Shown here: piece after piece, positions 22,825-32,637 of the stretch
Position numbering within the stretch: position 1 is the stretch's first letter
Layout: every line of letters starts with the position of its first letter
NCBI GenBank assembly: GCA_036346395.1
Contig: CM070604.1
Span: 36,855,662-36,919,661, forward strand
Reading direction: 5' to 3'
DNA from: Hsuehochloa calcarea
Lineage: Eukaryota > Streptophyta > Magnoliopsida > Poales > Poaceae
DNA: 64,000 bases
The notes under the pieces: model-generated
Told to the model about the DNA's origin: nothing
Database searches by the model: none
Seen by the model: the letters and a program-made list of their open reading frames with translations, nothing else
Made by a program: the position numbers and the translations under genes

Positions 22825-24062
22825 TCTAATGAAACTGTATGTGCTGTGTGCTATTACTCGTTGATGGCACGTGTTGCACATAATCAACAGGGAGGAAAAA
22901 GATTTAGACTGAGGTAAGTGGTGGATGCTGTGTGATATGGTGGAGCTGTGTGCTGGGAATGATAATCTGTGTGACTTAGTTAGAAATTGAAAGTCTTGTC
23001 TTGGCCAATTAAGGACTTAACTTTGTGCCCTATTGAACTGAGTCTTACTGTACGACCACATGCCTAGTATAGGACGGACTTAACTTAGTAGGTTATGGAG
23101 TCTTGCTATTGACAACTCAGGTTGTAGGTTAAGCTGTGTGATGGGCTGGAGGTGTGCTTATCACATCGCGGGACGGTTCGCCGTATCCCCGTCCAACGGT
23201 GTGTGTCGTACCCAAACGCTGTGTGTATCGGTTGGACGACAGTAAAGCACATCGGGAGTGTCAATATTGAGATAGAGTTTCTGAAAGGTTTTGTTATGGT
23301 CAGTGCTAGCTACACTGATTGTATCTTGTGGGTAAAGTGTACAACCTCTGTAGAGTGTTTAATCAATCTATTCGAAAAGCCGCGTCCGCGGTCATGGACA
23401 TACTCGGGAATTTCACACGAGGGGTAGATTTTCATAAAAATATTGGAAAGGGAGCTGTGTGATTTAAGTTATATGGCTGTGTGAATAACTTATTTAGACT
23501 GTGTGTCTTTGTGAAATCAAATGATAAAGTAATATTGTCTTATTTGTTTTGAATTATGTTTTCCATCTATTATTTGTATGCAATTGCAAATGTTACATTT
23601 CTGCAAAAGAACCACATAAGCCATTCCTCTGGATTAAACTATCATCTATAAATTGCATTCTGTCGTATGACTTGCGAGTACGATTGTGTACTCATACTTA
23701 CTTCAAACAATCAACAGAAATAGAGCAGTCTTCGCCTGCATTTGAGCAGGAGTTATATGAAGGTGTCGATCGTTAGGGTCTTGATCCTAGTCAGTTGCTT
23801 GTGGTGAATTGATGGGATTTCGCTGAAGTTTATTTCTATTCCGTTACTGCCATTTTATCTATTGTCAGCCTTGCGTGGCTTAATAAATGTAAACTCGACC
23901 ATAAGGTCAAAACCATTATTTGCTATTCAAGTTAATCGTTTATTATATTAATTGTCTTGTGTGGATCGATATTCATCTATGTTAACACTGTGTGCACTAG
24001 CGTGATCTTGGACTAGTGCAGAATAAACAGAAGGTCCAAAATTATATTTTTGGGTCCCAACA
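22825..24062 (+). repeat. 3' portion of a long gypsy LTR
   Basis: Collinear with the LTR halves at about 41625-41938 and 51722-52628. It shares TGCTGTGTGCTATTACTCGT, TGATGGGCTGGAGGTGTG, CACATCGCGGGACGGTTCG and the end GGGTCCCAACA. It shows the undisturbed sequence at the point where CRM-like element B inserted elsewhere. Hairpin GAGTAC...GTACTC at 23676-23693, AATAAA near 23883. The 5' part of the LTR is absent. Confidence 0.83.
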
Positions 24063-24744
24063 CTGCATTTCATGAAAATCGTCTAAGAAAAGTCTTGTAT
24101 CGACTTCGACGAACCACTCAGAAATCATAGCACTGTACGAGTCCTCACAAGAATATGTTTGGTTTCGGCGGATGATTCACCACATCCAGCAGTCATGTGA
24201 ATTGAATACTGCGCAAGCCCTACTATTACTATGAAGATAATGCAGCTTATGTTGTACAAGTGCAAATGGGTTATGTGAAGAGCCCTCTCACTAAGCATAT
24301 CAACCCCAAGTTCTTATGTGCTCACGAATTACAAAAGATGAACGAAATTAAAGTACTGCATACTAAGTCATGTGAAAATCTTGTAGATTATTCACTGTCA
24401 CTTCCAACATCTAGCTTTGGAAGGTGCATACGTGGAATTTGAATGATGAGACTTAGAGAAGTGCAGAATTCAGGGGGAGAATCTTCACGAACTCATACCG
24501 AAACTTGATCATGAAGATCGAGTACCCAAAGAGTAAATCTTAGAGATTAAATGAAATTGGGTGGATTGTACTCTTTTTCCCTTGATGAGTTTTCCTGAAG
24601 TTTCTCGGCTAAGGTTTTTAACGAGGCAATTCGTGCAACGCAGTAGAACGTGTGTCATGTACTCTTTCTCTAAATTTTTTCCACTGGGTTTTTTTGGAGT
24701 TTTGACGAGGCATGAAAATATGAGGATGGATGGCCAAGGGGGAG
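24063..24744 (+). pseudogene. Degenerate copia 3' coding end and purine tract
   Basis: Frames 24190-24440 give a decayed copia RNase H end (YYYEDNAAYVVQVQMGYVKS, ITKHINPKF-like, ELQKMNEIKVLHTKSCENL, LPTSSFGRCIRGI). A purine tract CCAAGGGGGAG abuts the LTR at 24745. Upstream domains are missing. Confidence 0.8.
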
Positions 24745-25015
24745 TGTTGGGAAACTATAGGCTCGGCCCAGCAGTCGGCACATGTATTTGCACCCCATCT
24801 CAAACCTTAGCAGGGATGTAGTCTATAAATAGGGGGTGCTAGTTATTGTAAAGGTTTGATCGTATGAAGAGCAGTAAAGAGAAGTAAGAAACCCCATACA
24901 TCTCTGTGTTCAATCTATTATTATGTTCTTGTGTTCTTACATTGTTTGATGCGATTCTATGTTTGTCTACGAGGTTATCGTTCAGACTAGACTCGCCAGC
25001 AACGGTTCCTCAACA
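24745..25015 (+). repeat. 3' LTR of the degenerate copia element
   Basis: 271 bp, TGTTGGGAAACTATAGG...GTTCCTCAACA. It contains a TATAAATAG word at about 24822-24830. The expected order RNase H, purine tract, LTR supports the call. Confidence 0.85.
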
Positions 25016-25348
25016 ATTATAAAGCCTGCGAAACAAACTAGTCCAAGCTCACGTGCCCCCTATGCCGGGCTTGGATGGGCTCACTCTAGCTCAGGATCAT
25101 ATGTATATTGCAGACCTTGTGTCTCCGTGTCCAAGTCGATATAGGATATGTCTACGTAGAATTTGACTGTTTTCTCTCTAAAAAACTGTTTTATTTTAAA
25201 AAAATTATTTACAACTTTATTATATATAAATTACATTAAATTATTTATATAATTACATTAAATTATTTATATAATTTTAATTCTTAGTCACTATGATTAT
25301 TCTTGAAAGTCTTAATAACTCATATTTCTATTACATAATTCAAAATCT

Positions 25349-25534
25349 CACATGTACTTTGGGAGGTTGAGCAAAACAAAAACCAGAAATAAAATTATAA
25401 ACCAACAAAATACAACAATGTGATGAACCCGTTATGATCTTCACATGTACTTTGAGAGGTTGAGTGAAAATAAAGACAAAAAATAAAATTATATACCAAC
25501 AAAATACGGCAATATGGTGAACCTGTTATGTTCT
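25349..25534 (+). repeat. 93-bp tandem duplication
   Basis: CACATGTACTTTGGGAGGTT at 25349 recurs as CACATGTACTTTGAGAGGTT at 25442. The two units align throughout with scattered substitutions (end GTTATG). Confidence 0.8.
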
Positions 25535-25941
25535 GAAGAAAAATTATAATAAATTCAGACTCAATTCATCAGATGGTAAAAAGTGCAAATCTCAAAACAT
25601 ATCGGACGAATAAAAATTCAACTATTATAATTTTTTTTCTTATAGCATATCAACAATACGAATATTATAGCACGTCTAACGAACATAAAAGTGATAGTTT
25701 TAGCTTTAAAAAACTGTCCGAAGTTATATAGCAATCCCTAAATAACTATGCGTAGTATACCATGGTACGTGTATCTTTAAAAGCATTTGCTTCAACCAAA
25801 TCCACTTACTAAAAAGACAGACTTTCTTGGGCATAGCCTTTGATGGATTTTTTAAAAAAAATATTTGACTTTTTAAATTATTTTTATTGACAACCTCTCG
25901 TCTAACTTATTTTTAAATTTAACCATTTTGACCACGCTGCT

Positions 25942-26041
25942 GGTCGTGGTGTGATCAAACAACGTTGTCATGCTAGTCAGCATGGTGTACAGTCACACCA
26001 TGGTCACTAGTGTGGTAGTATTGTTTGGCTACACCACGACC
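25942..26041. repeat. 100-bp imperfect inverted repeat
   Basis: Arm GGTCGTGGTGTGATCAAACA at 25942 is complementary, with two or three mismatches, to TTGTTTGGCTACACCACGAC ending at 26041. The intervening bases contain further CATGGTGT/ACACCATG complementarity. Confidence 0.7.
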
Positions 26042-26269
26042 ATCGATGTGGCCAAAAGAGCCATTTTTCAGCTTGGAGCTAGATTTATCCCATTGCGTAG
26101 CCGAATTAATCATATTTGAAAATAAGTTGAACGAAGGATTATTAATTAAAATAATTTAAAAGGGGTTAAATAAAAAAATTCTCTTCGAGGGAGTGTCATT
26201 AATCTACTCAACCAAACAGGATCTAGGTCATACAAGTCAACGGATCCTTAGATGCTGGATATGTGAGTG

Positions 26270-26544
26270 TGTTAATATTGTGATCCGAATTATCTAATAT
26301 AGAAGGGTCCAGATTAGTTTCCATATTAGCAGTTACGTTTCCTACTTGGACTCTAAATCCTTACCCCCTTATATATACCTCTTGTAAGCCGCACATGGAG
26401 AGTAGACACCTCATTGTAATCTCGTACGATTTGTAAACACTCTTCATATAGTGATCATCGTCAGTTGGCACCCGTGGTTTTTTTTCCCGCAAGGGTTTTT
26501 CACGTAAAAATTTTGTCTCTCGTTTTGTCTCTATTTTTCTAACA
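26270..26544 (+). mobile_element. Solo copia LTR (275 bp)
   Basis: TGTTAATATTG...TTCTAACA flanked by perfect duplications GAGTG (26265-26269 and 26545-26549). The sequence is the reverse complement of the 270-bp LTRs of the copia element at 27115-32254, so it is the same family in the opposite orientation. It sits just upstream of the orphan PGG exon. Confidence 0.93.
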
Positions 26545-26594
26545 GAGTGCAATGTACATTTCTGTTTCAATCTTTGGTTATACTTTGACGAAGG

Positions 26595-26957
26595 AATGTG
26601 ATGCGGGGCGGGGTTGGCCCGATCTCCACAATCTTCTTCTTTAACGCGACGTGCTTCGCCACGTCGCTCGTCATCATCCTGCTGCTCACGAACCAGAGCT
26701 TCTACCACACGGGGACGCGGCTCAAGGTTCTCAAGGTCACCTTGGTGCTGGACCTCGTCGGCCTCATGGGCGCCTTCGCCGCGGGCAGTTGCCGGAAGCT
26801 TAAGTGGTCCGTCTACGTGTTCCTCATGGTAGTCGGCGTGTTCTGCTACGTTGTGTACCTCGCGCGCCGCTTCGAGGAAACTGGGGCTTGGGCCAGCGCC
26901 GCTTCTCATCGCGCAGGCAGAAGGGTGCGCGCCGGCACCGACGAATGTAGCTGTTAG
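26595..26957 (+). pseudogene. Orphan second exon of a PGG-domain gene
   Basis: The frame reads IFFFNATCFATSLVIILLLT, LVLDLVGLMGAFAAGSCRK and VYVFLMVVGVFCYVVYLARR, clearly homologous to exon 2 of the gene at 20932-21670 (LMGAF.AGSCRK shared). It ends at a TAG at 26955-26957 with a different, Arg-rich tail. No exon 1 with the PGG motif lies in the 1.5 kb upstream, and a solo LTR was inserted at 26270 where the intron would be. An AAG|GA acceptor-like site precedes it. Most likely a truncated tandem duplicate; expression from a cryptic promoter cannot be excluded. Confidence 0.8.
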
Positions 26958-27114
26958 TGACTTGCTTTCTATGTTTGTTTTGTGTACGTGTGTGTGTGGA
27001 GAACATGGCGTGTCACGGATGTGCGCGCCTTTGTGAGATTGCTCTTGGGAGTTGTTCGATTCTGGGAGATAGTTTGTTCGATTGCTGGTTTTTGCATCAG
27101 GAAAGTAAGTGTGT

Positions 27115-27384
27115 TGTTAGAAAAATAGGGCAAAAGCGAGATACGAATTTTTACATGGAAAACCCTTGCGGAAAAAAACCACGGGCGCCAACCGGCGATG
27201 ATCACTATATGTGGAGTGTTTACAAATCGCACAAGATTACAATGAATCGGCTTATCTTCTCGTACGGCATACAAGAGGTATACATAGGGGAAATGACGTA
27301 GAGTCCAAGTCGGACACTTATCCGCTAATATGGAAACTGATTCGGACTCTTCCAAATTTGAGAATTCGGATCACAATTTCAACA
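27115..27384 (-). repeat. 3' LTR of the 5.1-kb copia element
   Basis: 270 bp, TGTTAGAAAAATAGG...CAATTTCAACA, same length as its partner. Differences from 31985-32254 are scattered single bases. Confidence 0.94.
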
Positions 27385-27431
27385 ATCTCCACCTTGAGAT
27401 GAATTTCCTCTTGTAGCATAATGAAGAATCT

Positions 27432-28256
27432 TCAATCACCAGAATATCTCCACACTAAGATAAAAATCACCGTGCGCCAAATAGTCTCTAGGACTAAACT
27501 GTAATACCAACTAAGCTTGAGCAAAAACTCAAACTTAGTAACAGGAACTGGCTTTGTCATCATATTAGCTGGATTATAATGAGTACTTATCTTGCACACC
27601 TTGACATCACCTTGAGCAATGACACCTCGAATAAAGTGATATCTTACATCAATGTGCTTTGTTCTCTCATGGAACATTTGATCCTTTGTAAGGCATATAG
27701 CACTTTGACTATCACAGAATATGGTAGTGCAAGAATTATCTTCACAAAGCTCAGTGTACAAACCTCTCAACCAAATCGCTTCTTTACAAGCTTCAGAAAT
27801 AGCCATATATTCTGCTTCAGTGGTAGATAAGGCAACAGTAGCTTGCAAACTTGCTTTCCAACTAACAGCACAACCACCAATGGTGAGAACATAACCTGTA
27901 AGGGATCTCCTCTTGTCCAAATCGCCAGCATAATCAGAGTCAACGTAACCAACAAGTTAATCTCTAGAATTTCCAAATTTCAAACGAGCATTAGAAGTAC
28001 CACGCAGATATATGAAAATCTATTGAACTGATTTCCAATGCTCTTTTCCAGGATTAGCCATGTATCTACTAACCACACTCAATACATGAGATAAATCAGG
28101 ACGTGAACAAACCATGGCATACATAAGAGAACCAACTGCACTGGAATATGGAACTCTAGACATGTACTCAATATCATAGTCTGACTCAGGACATAAAGCT
28201 GAAGATAATATGAAATGTGAAGCTAATGGAGTACTCACTGGTTTTGCATCATGCAT
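27432..28256 (-). pseudogene. RNase H and RT tail of the 5.1-kb copia element
   Basis: 28256-28020 reads VPYSSAVGSLMYAMVCSRPD, the RT-RNase H connection. 27976-27432 reads SLTGYVLTIGGCAVSWKASL, ALSTTEAEYMAISEACKEAI, IFCDSQSAICLTKDQMFHER, TKHIDVRYHFIRGVIAQGDV and NPANMMTKPVPVTKF, the copia RNase H. A short break near 27990 separates the two frames. Confidence 0.9.
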
Positions 28257-29080
28257 ATTAAAACGACGTAGAACCTTCTCAATATAACCTTGCTGACTAA
28301 GGTATAACTTGCCAGATTTCCTCTCTAATAATCTTCATACCAAGAATTTTCTTTGCTGCACCTAAGTCTTTCATCTCAAATTCCTTACTCAACTGTGCTT
28401 TCAGTTTTGCTATTTCCGACTTATCTTTTGCAACAATCAACATATCATCAACATAGAGAATCAAATAAATAGCTGAACCATTGACAGTCTTTAAATAAAC
28501 ACAGCTATCATAATCATATCACTTAAAATTATGAGAGAGCACAAAAGAGTCAAATCTCCTGTACCATTGCCTAGAAGATTGCTTCAAATCATAAAGAGAT
28601 TTCTTTAACCTACAAACAAGATGTTCTTTTCCAGGAATAACAAAACCCTCAGGTTGGTCCATATAATGTCTTCTTCCAACTCCCCATGTAAGAATACAGT
28701 TTTAACATCTAATTGCTCAAGTTCATAATCATGCATGGCAACAATACTGAGTAAAGTGCGAATAGAACTATACTTCACATCTGGGGAAAAGACATCATTA
28801 AAGTCAATACCTGGAATCTGACTATAACCTTTAGCAACCAACCTTGCTTTATACCTTGTTGGTTCAGCATAAGAAATACCTTCCTTTCTTTTCAAAACCC
28901 ACTTGCAATGAACATGCTTTTTTCCTTTGGCAATTTCACTAGTTCCCAAGTGCCATTCTTTTCAAGTGATTCTATCTCATCATGCATAGCAGTTATCCAC
29001 TTATTACAATTGGTGGAATCAATAGCCTCAGAGTACGATGAAGGTTCTGCATTACCTTCAATTTCTTCTGCCATACTCAA
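28257..29080 (-). pseudogene. Reverse transcriptase of the 5.1-kb copia element
   Basis: Copia RT motifs: AMHDEIESLEKNGTWELVKL, KWVLKRKEGI, RYKARLVAKGYSQIPGIDF, VFSPDVKYSSIRTLLSIVA, LEQLDVKTVFLHGELEEDI. The catalytic YVDDMLIV is read on the minus strand near 28435-28460. Frames change near 28920 and 28605 and an in-frame stop lies near 28520. Confidence 0.88.
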
Positions 29081-29519
29081 AGCATAAGCAACAATATTAG
29101 CTTCTTCAATTAATCTCTTGGGTGGATTAATCTCACTCCTAGGTCTGTCAATTGCAATGGACCGTTATGGTGACTGCTCAACAATAGAAAGATTCTCAAC
29201 AATAGGTGCATCATGAACAATCTGATGTGTTATCTGAACCAATAAGATGATCCACCTGAACACCTGAATTCTGCTTACTCTCAACAGGAACATTAGTAGG
29301 TAGTTTATCATGAAGCATAGCAGATTCATTAAAGATAATATTTTTTCTAATTACAACCTTACGTGTTACAGGATTCCACAACTTATATCATTTGACACCA
29401 TATTTATAACCAAGAAAGATGCACTTAACAGCTCTAAGCTCTAATTTTCCATTATCAATATGAGCATAAGCTGTACAACCGAAAACTTTCAATTCTGAAT
29501 AATTTACTAGAGAACCAGA

Positions 29520-29993
29520 TCATACCTCAATTGGAGTCTTCTTTTCTATTGTAATAGAAGGTGACCGATTAATAAGATAGCAAGCAGTGGAAGCGGCTTC
29601 AGCCCAAAAACACCTATGCAAACCTGCATTAGACAACATGCAATGGGCCTTGGAAATGATGGTCTTGTTCATACGCTCAACTACACCGTTTTGTTGAGGA
29701 GTACCAGGAACGATGTAGTGCCTAACAATGCCTCCAGTCTTGCAATATGATTCAAATTCATCAGAACTGAATTCCATACCATTATCAGTGCGAAGTTTCT
29801 TTACCTTCTTTTCTGTTTGTCTTTCAACCATAGTCTTCCACTCTTTAAATACTGAAAATGTTTGTGATTTATGCTTCAAGAAATAAGACCACACTCTTCT
29901 AGAGTAATCATCAATAATTATCAACATATAATTAGTACCGCCTAGCGATGTTTTGCGAGATGGTCCCCATAAATCAGAATGCACATAATCCAA
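29520..29993 (-). pseudogene. Integrase core of the 5.1-kb copia element
   Basis: 157-aa frame with the rve core: first Asp in YVHSDLWGPS, second in KKLRTDNGMEFSSDEF, Glu in PGTPQQNGVVERMNKT. FWAEAASTACYLINRSPS follows. It would insert element cDNA into the genome. Flanking parts (30230-29994 and 29519-29081) lie in disrupted frames without clean motifs. Confidence 0.9.
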
Positions 29994-30230
29994 AATACCT
30001 TATGTGGTATGAACTGAAGTATGTAATCTCACCCTCTTGTGTTTGCCAAACACACAATGCTCACAAAATTTTAACTTGCCAATGCTATGTCCATCCAGAA
30101 GTACTCTCTTACTCAATTCTGCCAAACCAAGCTCACTCATATGCCCAAGGCGCATATGCCAAAGATTAGTAGCATCAGAATCAGGTAATGAACTTGAAAT
30201 TACAGCAGCATTACCTGATATTGTAGTACC

Positions 30231-31331
30231 TCATAGATGATACAGATTGACAGATTTAATATCAGCTTTCATCACAACAATAGAGCCTTTTGATACTTTT
30301 AAAACTCCACTTTCACCAGAATAATTGTACCCTTTAGTATCAAGAGTACTCAAAGAGATGAGGTTCCTTTTTAAATCTGGAATGTGCCTCACATATGTCA
30401 AAGTTCTGACAATACCATCAAACATCTTGATCTGAATTGAACCAATTCCTGCAACCTTACGAGATGAGTTATCACCCATCAACAAAGTACTACCTTCAAC
30501 AGGTTCATAGGTGGCAAACCAATCCCTATTAGGGCACATATGAAAAGTGCAGGCAGAATCAAGAATCCATTCATCATCAGTCTTAGCACATCCAACAAAG
30601 GCAACAAGGATTTTTCCATTATGACTATCATCAGTAACAAGAGAGACTTTACCTTCATCATCTGGTTTACCTTTTGGCTTATAATAGCCAGCTCTCTTTT
30701 CTTTATTTTGTAGCTTCCAGCACTCAGAGATGTCGTGCCCACTTTTCTTACAATATTTGCACGACTTGTACTTGCCTCTTGATTTCGACTGGCTCTTGTA
30801 GCTGTTCGGACTTTTACCTCGAGATCCATGGTTTGAGTTCTTCTCCTTTTGCCTGCCACGAATAAACAAGCCTTCTCCTTGCGAGCTTGAATTTTCAGAA
30901 GGTACCATATGTTTCATCTTCTCCTTTGCATGCAAAGCTTCATAAACTTCATTAAGGGTGAGAGTATCTCTACAATATAATATGGTATCTCTGAAATTTG
31001 AAAAAGAACTAGGCAGTGAACACAAAAGAATAAGACCCAAATCCTCATCATCATATTTTACCTCCATCGACTCTAGGTCGGTAACGATCTCCTTAAACAC
31101 CGAAAGATGATCAAGCACATATCCTCCTTCTTGCAATTTATGATAGTACAATTTCTACTTGAGATGCATCTTACTGGTGAGATCCTGCAAAATATCATTT
31201 GATAGATCAAGGTGAATCTGAAATAAAGCCTTACTGTCTTTACGCTTCTCCTCTGCGGTCCATTCGACAAATTGTTTCTCAAAACCTTCCAATGCATCAT
31301 CCAAATTCATCTGTACCAACACAGCCCTCAT
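30231..31331 (-). pseudogene. gag and protease of the 5.1-kb copia element
   Basis: Start taken at the ATG 31331-31329 (MRAVLVQMNLDDALEGFEKQ). One in-frame TAG at about 31157 separates this from a 306-aa open frame. That frame has UBN2-type gag (LGLILLCSLPSSFSNFRDTI), the CCHC knuckle CKYCKKSGHDISEC and the protease word WILDSACTFHMCPNRDW. The usual DSG of copia proteases is DSA here, a substitution that need not abolish activity. MGDNSSRKVAGIGSIQIKMF follows. Confidence 0.9.
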
Positions 31332-31970
31332 CTTAACTTACCACAGCGGAAATCTTATGTCTCGATTCAGGAGTGGAAGATCATACTTCTAAGTCGCCAT
31401 GAGGAATAGAACCTGGTACACTTGTTAGGTGGATGTAGTAAAAAATAACCAGAACTACCAAACTTTGAATGCTCTTTCTACTTCACGTGAACTTGATGGA
31501 AGGAAAAAAGACAAAATACTTGATGGCTCGGTGACTAGATAAAAGAAGGAAAAAATATGTTTTCCTTGGAACCTTTGCCGATTGGTTTCTTGTGGGCTAA
31601 GCTGATTGGAGATGATTTCTTTTGGTGACTTCTTTCGGTCCTGGCTGATGACGCGCTGCTGCTGGCTTTTCTCCTCTGAGCGAAGTGGAAGAGCGACGCG
31701 CTAGGGAGAGCGACGGGCGACGCGAGTGCTTGGACCGTGATGATGAAGGACGACCGCTTCGGACGCCCACGCGCACGGATCTTGGAGCTGCTTGGACCGA
31801 GGACAGACAGATGCGGAGATGACGCCCGAAGAAAAAACGCGAGGCGCCCTGGGTGCGACGACGTAGTTCGCTAATTAAGGCGACGGAAGATGAAGCCCGA
31901 GGCGACGCGAGACGGTAGCCAAAACCGATCTGTTATTTTTCTTGCGTCTCTTTAAAACCCTAATCTTCTG

Positions 31971-31982
31971 GCTCTGATACTA
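31971..31982 (-). other. Primer-binding site of the 5.1-kb copia element
   Basis: The minus strand reads TAGTATCAGAGC, an 11-of-12 match to the initiator-Met PBS TGGTATCAGAGC, adjacent to the LTR end at 31985. Confidence 0.8.
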
Positions 31983-31984
31983 TT

Positions 31985-32254
31985 TGTTAAAAAAATAAGG
32001 CAAAAATGATATACGAATTTTTACGTGGAAACCCTTGCGGGAAAAAAATCACAGGCGTCAATCGGCGATGATCACTATATGTGAAGTGTTTACAAATCGT
32101 ATGAGATTACAATGAATCAGCTCATCTTCTCGTACGGCATACAAGAGGTATATATAGGGGAAAAGACGTAGAGTCCAAGTTGGACACTTATCCGCTAATA
32201 TGAAAACTGATTCAGACTCTTTCAAATTAGAGAATTCGGATCACAATTTCAACA
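31985..32254 (-). repeat. 5' LTR of the 5.1-kb copia element
   Basis: 270 bp, bordered by PBS and TSD TGTGT. Confidence 0.94.
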
Positions 32255-32637
32255 TGTGTCATGACACCTTCTTTGGGTTCTTGAATCGAATGGCCTTTTG
32301 TCAAAAGCTGGTGAGAGAGCAAGAGAAACGGAATACAGCCCAACATAATCTAGCGTCCCAAATGCCCAAAAGGTAAATGACATGTGTCATACTGCTCAGT
32401 CTGGTCTATTTCTGGTCCTAGATTGTGCAGATCAGAGATTGTAACCGCGATTTTTGAGACACTTGTCTGAAATTTGGTGAAACACACGTAGGTAGATGCA
32501 AGTATTATGGTTACAACAACTCATACAATAGGGATTATTACCTATATTCCCCTTATGAACACATCACAACAACAAATGTGTATAAGAATCACACTAGTAG
32601 TAATTCATACATACTTAATAACATGGCTTTTCTTGGA

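Larger units (their letters stand above)
25016..26264. other. AT-rich intergenic DNA with small repeats
   Basis: No gene recognised. Contains a duplicated ATTAAATTATTTATATAATT word near 25235, a 93-bp tandem duplication and a 100-bp inverted repeat (listed separately). No exon 1 of the second PGG copy could be found here. Confidence 0.5.
27115..32254 (-). mobile_element. Complete Ty1/copia element (5.1 kb)
   Basis: Two 270-bp LTRs (27115-27384 and 31985-32254), flanked by TGTGT at 27110-27114 and 32255-32259. Domain order on the minus strand is gag, CCHC knuckle, protease, integrase, RT, RNase H, the copia order. PBS lies beside the right LTR. In-frame stops and frameshifts interrupt the polyprotein, so it appears inactive as assembled. 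It lies 378 bp beyond the stop codon of the receptor kinase gene. Confidence 0.94.
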
